Assembly (NCBI RefSeq): GCF_018991925.1
Contig: NW_024748870.1
Location: forward strand, 1 to 64,000
Reading direction: 5' to 3'
Origin: Homarus americanus
Lineage: Eukaryota; Arthropoda; Malacostraca; Decapoda; Nephropidae
Length of the DNA stretch: 64,000 nucleotides
Under the pieces are notes generated by a model. The model did no database searches. It was not told the DNA's origin and saw only the letters and a list, made by a program, of their open reading frames with translations. A program made the position numbers and the translations under genes. Shown here piece after piece: positions 36,317-47,215 of the stretch. Position 1 is the stretch's first letter. Each line of letters opens with the position of its first letter.

Positions 36317-36390
36317 TACCTGTATTGGGATCCCGTTCATAAGTGCGGGTGATGGTAAGTCGGAAGGTCGTTACTCAGGGACAGCCTGTA
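36317..36390. mobile_element. Unpaired terminal repeat
   Basis: Ends 'gtcgttactcagggacagcctgta', that is CAGGCTGTCCCTGAGTAACG in reverse complement, with TA, and directly abuts the next element. No partner end was found. Confidence 0.45.
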
Positions 36391-36851
36391 CAGTGATATC
36401 GCGGTTAACCGAAACAATTGGTGCAGAGCACTTCCGGGAATGAGAGATTTCCGAGTAACGAGACGACTCTCTCAAAGCCGGAAAACATCCCTCATCCCTG
36501 GAATTTTCCAGGTAACGGAAAATTTTCTTGGAAGTTCCAGAAATTTCCCAAGACATTATCTCTAGAACCCGGAAAAAAAATCCCTCATCCCCGGAATTTT
36601 TCAGAATTTTCCGGGTTAAAGAAATTTTTTCTCGGAAATTTTAGAAAATGCTCCTGATTTTCATCTCTCAAACCCGGAAAAAACTCCCCCATCCCGGAAT
36701 TTTCTGGAAAATGTGCTCCTCTGAAAATTGTTCCGTTGGCCAGAATTTTCCGGAAAATTCCGGTTTTAGGAACGATTTTCAGAGAAAATTTCAATTCCGG
36801 CAATCAGAGAATTCCGGGTTTGAGGGATTCCGGCTAACGGAGATATTACTG
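36391..36851. mobile_element. 461 bp MITE rich in internal CCGGAA palindromes
   Basis: Ends CAGTGATATCGCGGTTAACC and CAGTAATATCTCCGTTAGCC (reverse complement), flanked by TA. The interior repeats 'cccggaa' and 'ttttccgg' motifs about every 30-60 bp on both strands, giving many local hairpins. The 61-79 codon frames are by-products. Confidence 0.8.
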
Positions 36852-37263
36852 TAGTCTAGAAGTGTGAATTAAGTTAGCTCCTTGCTGTGTGTCAGTTATC
36901 ATCTTGAAGGTCTAGAAAAAATTGATGATCATATAACCTGTCTCCTAAAGTAAACACAATTGGTCAATTTCATAGACTGAACAAGGAACAGAAAATTTTT
37001 TATGGGGAACTTGACTGCATTCATTCCCCATTTAAATATGAATGAAACTGTTTCTGCTGTTACTGTCCAAGAGCATGACTTAGTTCTTCTTGTAGGAGGC
37101 AGCACACGGTTATTGATGGTTTGAAAGGATTATTTGTGCTAACTCTCTTTAGGCACAAAAAATTTATGACATTTTAACTTTTATGTAAATAATATTTTTA
37201 TGAACAAGTTAAGTGTTGATATCTAGCAGGAGGATGATTTACATGTAGAGGTCTTATAAACAG

Positions 37264-37448
37264 CATGTCAATGGGGTTCTTAGTAGAAGAGAAAGCTGCT
37301 GTTGTGTGGCGTGGACCCATGGTGATGTCTGCAGTACAGAGGCTGTTGCTGAGAACTGCCTGGGGACACCTCAGGTACCTCGTGTTGGACATGCCTCCAG
37401 GGACTGGTGACACTCAACTCTCCATTTCTCAGTTAGTGGCTGTTACAG
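37264..37448 (+). CDS. NUBPL: Internal exon of NUBPL, complex I Fe-S assembly factor
   Basis: NUBPL (Ind1) is a mitochondrial matrix P-loop ATPase of the Mrp/NUBP family that delivers 4Fe-4S clusters to respiratory complex I. This 185 bp exon starts after 'cttataaacag' (AG acceptor) and ends at ACAG followed by GTAGGT (donor). One leading base completes a codon, presumably Cys, and the exon then encodes [28 protein letters not shown], and DYL-type '[19 protein letters not shown]'. The DMPPGTGD block is the conserved switch motif of this family, and MSMGFLVEE with VWRGPMV is diagnostic of NUBPL/Mrp proteins. It leaves in phase 1 within a glycine codon. Upstream exons (Walker A, GKGGVGKST) and downstream exons (CxxC cluster ligands) were not found, so they probably lie outside the window or across long introns. 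Confidence 0.88.
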
Positions 37449-37607
37449 GTAGGTAATACTAGTACAGTTACAGATAGGTAATACTAGTACAGTTACAGAT
37501 AGGTGATACTAGTTCTGGTACAGTTACAGATAGGTAATATTAGTACAGTTATAGATACCCGTTAGGTAATACTATTACAGTACAGTTACAGATAGATAAT
37601 ACTAGTA
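37442..37607 (+). repeat. Tandem repeat beginning at the NUBPL splice donor
   Basis: Units of about 25 bp, pattern 'gttacaga taggtaatactagtaca', run from the last bases of the exon for about six imperfect copies. The first unit holds the real donor (ACAG|GTAGGT); later units read ACAGATAGGT. Each still contains an AG|GTAATA or AG|GTGATA sequence that could act as a weak donor. Confidence 0.75.
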
Positions 37608-37990
37608 CAGTGGTCCCTCGGTTAACGAACACAATTTGTTCCAGGGGGTCGTTCGTTAACCAAAAATTTTGTTAACCAAATCCATTGTTTCAATGGGATT
37701 TTGGGTAATTGGTTCCAGCTCACCGAAAATTACATACAAAGTAAAAAAAAATGCAGTAAAGTACACTTACTTTGAGGTGTGTATGTAGACGGCTCCTGGT
37801 TGATGATGCTGATGTGAATTTGAAGTGGGAGGAGGAGAAGGAAGTTGGGGTGAAGGAGAAGCATTTTACTGCTTCTAGGAAGGCGAGTCACCTTCCATAA
37901 TAATGTCAGGAATCTCTGGACTGACAGATTCTCCAATAAGAAAATCCTCTCTCCTTTTTGAAGTGGAAGGCTGAGGGGTAGCATCTTTCT
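37608..37990 (-). pseudogene. Tigger relic: terminal repeat plus transposase C-terminal part
   Basis: CAGTGGTCCCTCGGTTAACG begins at about 37,609, the same family as the element ending at 34,582. On the minus strand 37,790-37,985 reads a Pro/Ser-rich segment with 'PSTSKRREDFLIGE' and 'SPEIPDIIMEGDSPS', which has the look of the low-complexity acidic C-terminal region of Tigger-type transposases. No catalytic domain remains, and the right end is lost in the next element. Confidence 0.45.
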
Positions 37991-38131
37991 CCCGCGGGTG
38001 AAGTATAATTTTTTACTTAGCTCATAAAATTCATACAAATTATCTGGCCAGAATATAATTTACATTGCTGGAATTCTTACAATATGATGATCATTTTGAA
38101 TATAAACATCATGGATTTTGCATTAGACATA

Positions 38132-38695
38132 CAGTGAACCCTCACTTTACGCGGTTAATTCAACCCACAGGGTACCGCGGAAAGTGAGAAACGAGTAAAG
38201 TGAACAACATAACATATGGGATTAAATGAAATAGAGACCGGCTGACCCCCAAACTCCACTTTTTCCGACACAATACCTATGTTCTAGTAAAAATAACATC
38301 TTAATTTTATGATGGTACATGCACACAATTAATACTTAAGAGAAATAGAGAAATACAGTCGCCAAGTTAATGTCCATTCAAATACAGACAGACCCCGACT
38401 TACGACTGCTACGACTTATGACCGTCGGGACTTACGACCGCCTCAGATTTTTTATTAAAATTTTTTTTTTTTTTTTTTTTTTAAATGACACGCATTTTCT
38501 AAACCGAAACGTTTCCAGTTAATGTAGTCTCCATGTATAATAAGAAAATTATGGGGGCCCCATGTGCATTCAGCTGACTACATTAACGGTAAGTGCTCAG
38601 TCACACTGTAACCATTCCTTATTATTTATTACTTTCACTGTACTGTATCCATTCCTCATTATTCATTACTTTTTCTGTACTGTATTTCATTGTAG

Positions 38696-38731
<36 letters not shown>

Positions 38732-39699
38732 TTTTTTTTTATATCTATATCGGACTTACGACCATGTCGGACTTACGACCTGGATTTGGGTCCCTAACCC
38801 CGTCGTAAGTCGGGGTCTATCTGTAATGGACTCGACTCCCTCCCCCTCTTCTCACACTACACTTGCTGGCTCTTCCCTCGGAGAAATTTTTTAGGGAAAA
38901 CCACTAGATTTTAAGGTATGGTAATAAATAATACCTCAAACTAAAGTTAGGATAATATAATTGACATTGCTGGATTCCTTGTAAGACCAGGAATATTTTG
39001 AATATAAATGTCATATATTTTGCACAAAAGATAACATATTTACTCAGAGTAAACTTTAGATCTAAAATTTGTATGTCTAATGCAAAATCTATGATGTTTA
39101 TATTCAAAATGATCATCAAGTTGTAAGAATTCCAGCAATGTAAATTATATTCTGGCCGGGTAATTTGTATGAATTTTATGAGCTAAAACAAATATCTTCA
39201 GTTAATAAAAAAAAAATATATATTCTTCACACCGTGCTAGATGGTCGGTCGGTCCCTCCCTACCAGATAAATGTGTGGGAAAACCAGAATATTTACATTT
39301 TTAGTAATAAATAATACCTCAGACTAAAGTTAGGATAATATAATTGACATTGCTGGATTCCTTGTAAGACCAGGAATATTTTGAATATAAATGTCATATA
39401 TTTTGCACAAAAGATAACATATTTACTCAGAGTAAACATTAGATCTAAAATTTGTATGTCTAATGCAAAATCTATGATGTTTATATTCAAAATGATCATC
39501 AAATTGTAAGAATTCCAGCATTGTAAATTATATTCTGGCCGGATAATGTATATGAATTTTATGAGCTAAATAAAAAAATTATACTTCACCTGCATAAAGG
39601 GGTACACGCACCGCGGAATGTGAGCATTTCGGTTTCGGCAGGGTACTGCGTAAACGTGGAAACGTGGAATGTGGGACCACGTAAAGCGAGGGTTGACTG
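38132..39699. mobile_element. Nested Tigger-like fold-back element
   Basis: CAGTGAACCCTCACTTTACG and CAGTCAACCCTCGCTTTACG (reverse complement), with TA on each side. It splits 'gcattagaca' from 'caaattttaga', a junction that is continuous in every other core copy (for example 40,165-40,190). It carries cores at 38,933-39,175 and 39,310-39,545, and itself hosts the 439 bp element at 38,385. Confidence 0.88.
38385..38823. mobile_element. 439 bp MITE (CAGACAGACCCCGACTTACG)
   Basis: Ends CAGACAGACCCCGACTTACG and CAGATAGACCCCGACTTACG (reverse complement), flanked by TA. It interrupts 'gtccattcaaa' from 'atggactc', which is contiguous near 3010-3030. Subterminal 'gacttacgacc' motifs repeat. An (ATTT)n run lies at 38,698-38,732. 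Non-coding. Confidence 0.88.
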
Positions 39700-40683
39700 T
39701 ACAAATTTTAGAGCCAATGTAATAATTTGGTTTACACAAAGCAAATATTTTATCTTTTGTGCAAAATATATGAAGTTTACATTCAAAATATTCCCTGACC
39801 TGCAAGGAATCCAGAAATGTCAATTTATTATCCTAACTTTAGTCTGAGGTATTATTTATTACTAAAAATGTATATATACTGTTTTCTCCCAAACATTTCT
39901 CTGGTAGGGAGGGAAGGTGGGGGTGTGGGGGGGGGGAGGGTTGGGACGGACCGACCCAGCTGGCGTGGTGTGAAAAGGGGGGGAGGTAAGGTGGGGTATT
40001 TTGATTGACAGATAGTGTCGTGAAGAATATTTAGTTTTTTTATTAACTGAAGATATTTGTTTTAGCTCATAAAATTTATGCAAATTACCCAGCCAGAATA
40101 TAATTTACATTGCTGGAATTCTTACAATATGATGATCATTTTGAATATAAACATCATGGATTTTGCATTAGACATACAAAATTTAGATCTAATGTAATAA
40201 TTTGGTTTACACAAAGCAAATATTTTATCTTTTGTGCAAAATATATGAAGTTTACATTCAAAATATTCTCTGACATGCAAGAAATCCAGAAATGTCAATT
40301 ATATTATCCTAACTTTAGTCTGAGGTATTATTTATTACTATACGTTAAAATCTAGTGTTTTCACCCAAATATTTCTCAGAGAGGTAGGAGCCAGTGAGCT
40401 GGGAAGAGGGGGGAGGGGAGGGGGAGTTGAGTCCATTATTTGAATGGACATTAACCTGGCGACTGTATTTCTCTTATATATTAATTGTATGTGCATACCA
40501 TCATAAAATTAAGATGTTATTTTTACTACAACATAGGTATTGTGTCGGAAAAAGTGGAGTTTGGGGGTCGTGTCAGTCTCTATTGGAATTAATCGCATAT
40601 GTTCTGTTGTTCACTTTACGCGGTTTTCACTCACGGTCCCCGTGGAGTTCAATTTGCAAGTAAAATGGGGTACTACTATTATT

Positions 40684-40838
<155 letters not shown>

Positions 40839-40839
40839 A

Positions 40840-43040
40840 AAGTGGTTTGCATTACGGTCAATTGACCCGTGGAGGTCCAGCGTAAACGAGAAAAGTGTTA
40901 ACAGAACATATGGGATTATTGAAATAGAGACTGGGCGATTCTCAAATGTTTTGATGAAATATCAATAAAAAATAGTATACTTTACCAGGTAAAAAATAAA
41001 ATCAAGTTTAACACACTGGTTGTAGACAAATAAAGGTAAGGTTTAACATACGTTAGTAGAAGAGATGGATCGACATCGTTGATGGGGGCTGATTCGAGGC
41101 AGAGGGCAGATTACTGGCCCTCAGGTGAAAAATAAAGGTGTTTAACACTTACGTTAGTAGAAGAATAGATCGCATACGTGAGCGGCGCTGATTTCTGAGG
41201 CAGAGGGCAGATTAGTGGCCCCTCTGTAGGACCATCAGCTCACTATCCACTACAGTTGTCAGGGCTTCCGGCCAAATCCCTCAAAGTCAACATCACCGTC
41301 ACCGCGTCACTGACTTGGGCTGGCTGTGGCTGTTGCGGTGACGAAGTCCGTGATGTTGGGCTGCTGATGGCTAGTGTTGATGTGTTCGGGGTGATACATT
41401 GTGATGTACTGCCCACACCTTTGCCAGATGGTTATTAAAGACTTCATACCAAGTTGGATTGTCAGGTAGTTGGAAAGGATGAGCTCAGTTTCTCTGCAAA
41501 TTGGCTGGCATCCTTAACATTACCATGCTAATTTGTGTTCTTCTCAGGTTGATGCACAAACTTGGCTACATTCTTCACTGACGCCGTCTTCCAACATCTC
41601 GCCGCAGTCACCCCAGGATCCCCGCTTGATCACCTCCATAATATTCAAGTGGTGGCTCCTGGAGAAGCCTTGGAAGCAGCTAAACTGCACAGCTTCAGGC
41701 GTCCACTGCTCGCAACAGACTGAACCAACACCAGTCACAGGTTGACTCTGCCTCCACCTGATACTCAAAACACATGCCGCTATGTGTGTGAAGAATCATG
41801 CTGAGACAGCTTTCTCCCAGACTTGCCCACCAAGAAATCACCAGCTTTTGGACGCTTGAATTCTTCCAAACCGTTTGATGCGAACTCTTACACGGTAATC
41901 CTTTCTTTCCTTGTCAGAAATTTCGCCATCGGTGTCACCCAGGTTACGAACTCATCCTTCGGTGGTTGGCACAGTTGTTCAGAGCTTGGAACTTTTGCAG
42001 GAGAGACGCAGCCTTAACGTTTGTATATCAACCCTGGTCCATATGGGTTGATTAACGATTTTAGGTTGGGAGGAAGAAGACCACTTTTTACGTTGGGGCA
42101 GACAATCCAACAGAAGTAGTAACCTGGTAAGAAAGTTAAGGAGCAACAATGTTGAATTGGAACATTCTAAGGTGCCCACTTTGACGCCGGGAACGAAACA
42201 GTCGTCAAACCAAGAGAGAGGGACAGCAGTGAACATCCATGCCTTACGCAAGCGTCAGCCAGTGAATATTTAGCTTGGTCAGTGTCCATACTTGTAGGTG
42301 TGTGCTTGCAGGCTGTGGAATCAATTAGCTAACTTTGGTTTACAGGTGACTGGAGGCATTGGTGGTAAACAGAACGGTGATGCGCCCTTCTGCAATTTCT
42401 CGCCCCTCGACACTTGCTGGCAGACTTAACAAAGAAGCCTCGGTAGGCTTTTTCAAAACAGACTGGATTTATCCATGTTGAACACCTGAATGTCGTGTGC
42501 ACCGTCCTTCCTCCATAACTGTAGAAGAATGGAAGAAAATCACCGCCTAACAGACGGTCAGTTCACCACCTTCAATGTAATGTTAATGTTGGTGATCTTG
42601 TTCTCTTCTAAAACCCCAGCCACCCAGAGGACGAGTGAAGGGTCTGGGTTTGCATCTGCGTACACTGCCACGACAGTTCACGGGCGCATCTCTGAATCCG
42701 CCACAATGGGAGTTGTGGTTCACCATTACGTTCCGCCTTGCCTGACGAATCAAGCAGCCTCTCACCAGCAAATTCTCAGCTTTGAGCAGCACCTTCCTTT
42801 GTTCTGGAGTGTTTCACCTTATTGAAGCACCTGCAGACTCTGTGTGATGCTCTGGCGTGTTCTTTATCTTGCATGCATCCTTCTGATCGTCCGGATCAGA
42901 GATCTGTTTTCATGCTGGAGCGCCAGATCAACTTGCTCGATTTTTTTCCAACTCCCAACGATAACTTCATAGCTAAAGCTTATTGTATCTTCTAGGTTTG
43001 GGCGGCTTGGGCTGTTGAAGGTTCAAGGTTTTTTCTGTGG
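40840..43040 (-). pseudogene. Decayed Tigger (pogo-type) DDE transposase
   Basis: The minus strand carries most of a Tigger transposase broken by many stops and frameshifts. In order: an upstream segment (to about 42,960); 'SLVLWVAGVLEENKITNIN' near 42,600; 'FNMDKSSLF' with the first catalytic Asp at 42,471-42,473 (family pattern 'hNxDExGLF'); 'KAWMFTAVPLSWFDDCFVP' near 42,200; 'LLLLD' with the second Asp at 42,105-42,107; and, in a shifted frame, 'MDQG' with the third Asp at 42,037-42,039. A C-terminal tail follows, with QPNITDFV at 41,340-41,363 and then a relic of the acidic end. This is the likely ancestor type of the short derivatives: its 3' side (41,060-41,260) matches theirs, as does the terminal-repeat relic at 40,845-40,900. 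Confidence 0.75.
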
Positions 43041-43159
43041 TGGGGCTTAGCCATTGTTGTTGATTAGCGGGCACACGTGACAATTGTATAATGTAATCTC
43101 ACTATCTCCAATGCAAGTATAGCCTGATATTTGTAATATTCCTTTGAGCTCATGTGACC

Positions 43160-43685
43160 ACCTTGTGACCTCAATAAGCGAATGTTCAATTCCAAGACAG
43201 CCGCTCAAGCGGCAAGCGGACCAGGTGCAAGGTCGTCGTGCAAGCTTTAGGAATGTGCAACTCAAAACTTGGTTGGAAACTACAAATAAATTTAGTGTAA
43301 TTATTGAAGAAAATACCGGCTGTTCAGTAAGTAAATCATGTGCAATGATAGTGAAACTTTTGATCTGGAGAGATAATGACAAAATCGCGATGCCGGATTT
43401 GATTAATGTATTTGAAGGTAATCAAGGTTAGACTGGTGAAAATAATTATATAACATGCTATTACAGTCCCTCACTACACATGATATACCATTGAACAACT
43501 TCATTGGGTCTGCTGCAGATGGGGCATCAAACATTATGGGCGAATATAACTGTGTAACTAGCAGAATGAAAGTTCAAATGCTTGGCATTACCATATTTAA
43601 ACGTGTTGCACATAGTAATGCATCTCTGTGCCAGAAGCAGCAAAGACCTTGCCATGTAATCGTGAAGATGTGTTGAGAAAATGTG
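43160..43685 (+). pseudogene. hAT-like transposase relic, 5' part
   Basis: The frame 43,144-43,431 contains 'KFSVIIEENTGCSVSKSCAM' followed by 'IVKLL' and 'DLINVFEG'. This matches the catalytic start of the hAT-related family, usually 'FSlIIDESTDvs..k...ivvRyfd...fl.l..v..g'; the expected Asp is Glu here. After a frameshift, 43,455-43,600 reads 'HDIPLNNFIGSAADGASNIM' then 'GEYNCVTSR', the conserved 'IPlenivgfgsDGAsnMmGkhnsv' block with its catalytic Asp intact. Near 43,630, 'PEAAKTLP' corresponds to the family's 'SeAcktLP'. The gene is dead and is cut by the Tigger element at 43,688. Confidence 0.7.
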
Positions 43686-44121
43686 TACAGTGAACCCTCG
43701 CTTCGTGGTTTCACTTTTCGGCGTTTCTACATTTGCGGTACCCTGCAGAGAACGAATTCCCACTTCAGCGGTGCATCTACTCATATGCGTGGGTGAAGTA
43801 TAATTTTATTTAGCTCATAAAATTCCTACAAATTATCCGGCCAGAATATAATTTACATTGCTGAATTCTTACAATTTGATGATCATTTTGAATATAAGCA
43901 TCATAGATTTTGCATTAGACATACAAATTTTAGATCTAATGCAAGTATTTTGTTTACTCAGAGCAAGTATGTTATCTTTTGTTGCAAAATATATGAAGTG
44001 TATATTCAAAATATTCCTGGTCTTGCAAGGAATCCAGCAATGTTAATTATATTATCTAACTTTAGTCTGGTATTATTTATTACTAAAATGTAAATATACT
44101 GTTATAACCCAATCATTTCTC

Positions 44122-44343
44122 TGGTAGGAGGGAAGGTGGGGGTAGGGGTAGGGAGGGAAGGTGGGGGTAAGGGGTAGGGAGGGAAGGTGGGGGTAAGGGG
44201 TAGGGAGGGAAGGTGGGGGTAAGGGGTAGGGAGGGAAGGTGGGGGTAAGGGGTAGGGAGGGAAGGTGGGGGTAGGGGTAGGGAGGAAGGTGGGGGTAGGG
44301 GTAGGGGAGGGAAGGTGGGGTAGGGGTAGGGAGGGAGGGAGGG
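44122..44343 (+). repeat. 26 bp G-rich minisatellite
   Basis: About eight copies of a unit close to 'ggtgggggtaaggggtagg' plus 'gagggaa', with size variants. It occupies the position of the G/C-rich spacer found between fold-back cores elsewhere, so it is an expansion of that spacer. Many GGG runs give strong quadruplex potential. The 129-codon minus frame is a translation of this repeat. Confidence 0.9.
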
Positions 44344-44620
44344 ACCCAGGGCAGGTGGGAAGAGGGGGGAGGTGGGGTATTTTGATTGACAGATAGTATT
44401 TCGGTAAGTATATTTTGCTTATTTATTGAAAATATTTGTTTTAGCTCATAAAATTCATACAAATTCCGGGCAGAATATAATTTACATTGCAGGAATTCTT
44501 ACAATTTGATGATCATTTTGAATATAAACATCATAGATTTTGCATTAGACATACAAATTTTAGATCTACTTTAAGTATTTTGTTTACTCTGAGTAAATAT
44601 GTTATCTTTTGTGCAAAATA

Positions 44621-45236
44621 CAGTATTACCCGCTAGCGCGGTTTCACTTACAGCGTTTTATCATATCTGTGATTGCCTGAGTGAACTTTCACTTAACGCG
44701 AATTTTCATCATATCTGGCGGGGGAAGCGTAGCGAGCGATGCGCACAAGGTCGCCCAGTCATCAAAACATTACGAGTTCTTCACCCCTACCCACCACAGC
44801 CGGCCCAAGTCAGTGATAGTGATAATTATAGTGAGGATATGGACTTATATGGCCTTTGAGGGGTTTGACAAAGAGGCCTGCAAGCCTCTGTGGTGGATAA
44901 CAATTGATACAAGTGATACAGGTGAGGGCCAATAATCTGCCCTCTGCCTCGGAACCAACCCCATCCCGTGCGCCCAGCCATCTTTTCTACTAATGCAAGT
45001 GTTAAAAACCTAATATTATTGATATTTCTCTTAATTATTAATTGTGTGCATACCATCATAAAGTTAAGATAAAATTTTTACTACAACATAGTTGTGTGTC
45101 GTCAAAAAGTGGAGTTTGGGGGTCGGGCCAGTCTCTATTGGAATTAATCCCATATGTTCTGTTGTTCACTTAACGCGGTTTTCACTTAACGCGGTACCCT
45201 GTGGGTTCAATTGACCGCGTTAAGCGGATACTACTG
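44621..45236 (+). mobile_element. 616 bp Tigger derivative nested in a core
   Basis: Ends CAGTATTACCCGCTAGCGCG and CAGTAGTATCCGCTTAACGC (reverse complement), with TA at 44,619-44,620 and 45,237-45,238. It splits 'cttttgtgcaaaa' from 'tatgacatttatattc'. The plus strand carries the transposase tail relic with the 10 bp duplication at 44,837-44,856. The 84-86 codon frames at 44,599-44,935 are that relic in two frames. Confidence 0.85.
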
Positions 45237-45663
45237 TATATGACATTTATATTCAAAATATTCCTGGTCTTACAAGGAATCCAGCAATGTCAATTATATT
45301 ATCCTAACTTTAGTTTGAGGTATTATTTATTACTATACCTTAAAATCTAGTGGTTTTCCCCCAAACATTTTTCAGAGAGGGAAGAGCCAGGAGTGTGAGA
45401 AGAGGGGAGGAGTTGAGTCCATTATTTGAATGGACATTAACGTGGCGACTGTATTTCTCTTAAAGTATTAATTGTGTGCATGTACCATCATAAAATTAAG
45501 ATGTTATTTTTACTAGAACATAGGTATTGTGGGAAAAAGTGGAGTTTGGGGGTCAGCGGTCTCTATTTCATTTAATCCCATATGTTATGTTTGTTCACTT
45601 TACTGGTTTCTCCACGCGGGCCTCCGTGAGTTCTATTGACCGCGTAAAGTGAGGTTCACTGTA

Positions 45664-46340
45664 CATTTACCTTTCCCATAGTGCCAAGAGAAACGCGAGT
45701 TTAGGAATTCCAGGGTTTTGTCAACTCATACCACACAAATATTCATGCCTGTGCCACGAGGTGGTTGTCACTCCATGAAGGTGTTGCAAGAATGCTCTCG
45801 AACAGTGTCAACCCCTTCAAACTGTATTTCCACATCAGGGATTGAGGAGAGACTTGTGTTCTGCTACTTGAATTTTGAATTACATATTGCCGCAACTCAA
45901 CACAAACTTGATTTTCAGAATAAAGCCAACTTTGCATTTAATCCGTAAAGCATATGTCAACTGCATAGGTTATTGCTAAACTCCTTTTGCCATTTACATA
46001 GTGTGTCAAATTCCAAACGCATGGTATTGATCCAACTGATGATTCCCTATATGTACCAGTCAATCAGATATATTTGGAATCGCAATTACATGCCACCTTC
46101 CAAAGGCTAGAGCAATATAAGATAAGCATGAACACTGACGAAGATGTGGTGCAGAGATTTATAGTAGTACTGTAGTATGTAGGCAAATAAAGAAAAGATT
46201 CGAACTAAGCAGCAAGTTCTGGGGACTGGCGGTATATTTACACCCAAAGAGTCAGCAATTTTATAAACCTGTTATTAGCATTTTAAATGAAGAGGGAGAT
46301 GCAAAATATAAATGTTTTGGGCATGGCAATGGAAGTGTTG
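45664..46340 (+). pseudogene. hAT-like transposase relic, 3' part
   Basis: Continues the relic interrupted at 43,688. Early sequence in alternating frames resembles the family block after the conserved 'ScAckrLP' region ('IPHKYSCLCH' near 45,730; 'RMLEQ'-like near 45,795). Later 'YVPVNQIYLESQLHATFQRL' appears near 46,060. Several stops are present. Confidence comes mainly from collinearity with the 5' part; the exact 3' limit is unclear. Confidence 0.4.
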
Positions 46341-46662
46341 TCACTTCCGGCCACCTGTTGATGCAACGTCCCTTTTCTAAGGTGAATTTAATTAAGGAAA
46401 CAGAGAAATAGTCTTCGTATACAGACTGTAAATCCTCAATAACCTTTGATGAATGTCATAATTTTATTATTGGATATAACGTATTGTTACCACGTGTTTG
46501 GCACTGTAATCGGCTGTGGTGTTCCCATTATGTGATAGTGCTACAGGTGTTACCAGTCCCTTTCTTTTGATAAGCATGAAGTCTTATATTAAACGGTGAT
46601 ATTATATTTCCTAAGAGTTGTTGTTGGATAGAAGGTAGTAGGCAGCTATATTCTGGAACAGG

Positions 46663-47215
46663 GTGGTAATAATGACAATATATACCTACATTTTGCAAGG
46701 CTTTCGACAGTGTACCCCACAGGCTGAAATCAAACTAGAAGGGTGTGGAATTCGGAATGTCCTAGCATGGATAGAAGACTTTCTAAATGACCGCAAGCAA
46801 TGTGTGGTGATTAATGGCACGAAATCATCATCTGTACCTGTCACAAGCGGGTACCACAGGGCAGTGTATTGGGCTCGCTGTTGTTTGTTTGTTTCATAAA
46901 TGACATGCCTGACGTTAGCACTCTCCCATACAAATGTTTGCCGATGACGCCAAGTTATTTTGGAAAATCAAGAACCAAGCGGACTGTGAAGAGCTGCAGA
47001 AGGACCTCTGTGAGCTCCAAGAATGGTCAAAGAAAATGGCTGCTGAGATTCAATGTCACGAAGTGTAAGAGGATGCACCTAGGGCATACCAACGGTAAGG
47101 AGGCACATTCCCAACGGGATGAAGAAACTGCACTATTGGAGACTGAATGTGAGAAGGACCTACTGTAGGTGTGTATGTTGACGATGAGCTAAAGTTCTGG
47201 CCATTGCAGCAAAGG
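46663..47215 (+). pseudogene. Second LINE reverse transcriptase relic
   Basis: Motifs of a non-LTR RT palm can be read across at least three frames: 'FCKAFDSVPHRL' at about 46,692, 'WIEDFLNDRKQCVVINGTKS' at about 46,770, a 'PQGSVLGSLLFVCFINDMP' block (split by a frameshift near 46,855), and 'FADDAKLFW' near 46,940, which holds the catalytic Asp-Asp. Further on, 'GVYVDDELKFW' (47,168-47,200) corresponds to the 'LGVxxDxxLxW' region. It resembles jockey/CR1-type elements and is unrelated in detail to the copy at 27.2 kb. Not functional. Confidence 0.75.

Larger units (their letters stand above)
37991..40680. mobile_element. Tigger-like fold-back element split by a nested copy
   Basis: Cores occur at 38,030-38,131 plus 39,700-39,850 (split) and at 40,085-40,330, with a G-rich spacer at 39,905-39,990. 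It ends in a decayed terminal repeat 'aaaatggggtactacta' at about 40,680. The left end is a fragment beginning 'cgcgggtgaagtataa', which is the interior side of a right terminal repeat. Non-coding. Confidence 0.65.
43688..45661. mobile_element. Tigger-like fold-back element splitting the hAT relic
   Basis: A 1974 bp element with ends CAGTGAACCCTCGCTTCGTG and CAGTGAACCTCACTTTACGC (reverse complement), with TA at 43,686-43,687 and 45,662-45,663. It is the reverse-orientation relative of 12,870-18,276 and preserves the empty site of the 3000 bp element nested there. Cores: 43,815-44,075 and 44,445-44,620 plus 45,239-45,320 (split). The spacer is expanded into a minisatellite. Confidence 0.85.

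Noticed and set aside
44073..44462. 129-codon Pro-rich frame
   Set aside because: It is a translation of the 26 bp G-rich minisatellite.
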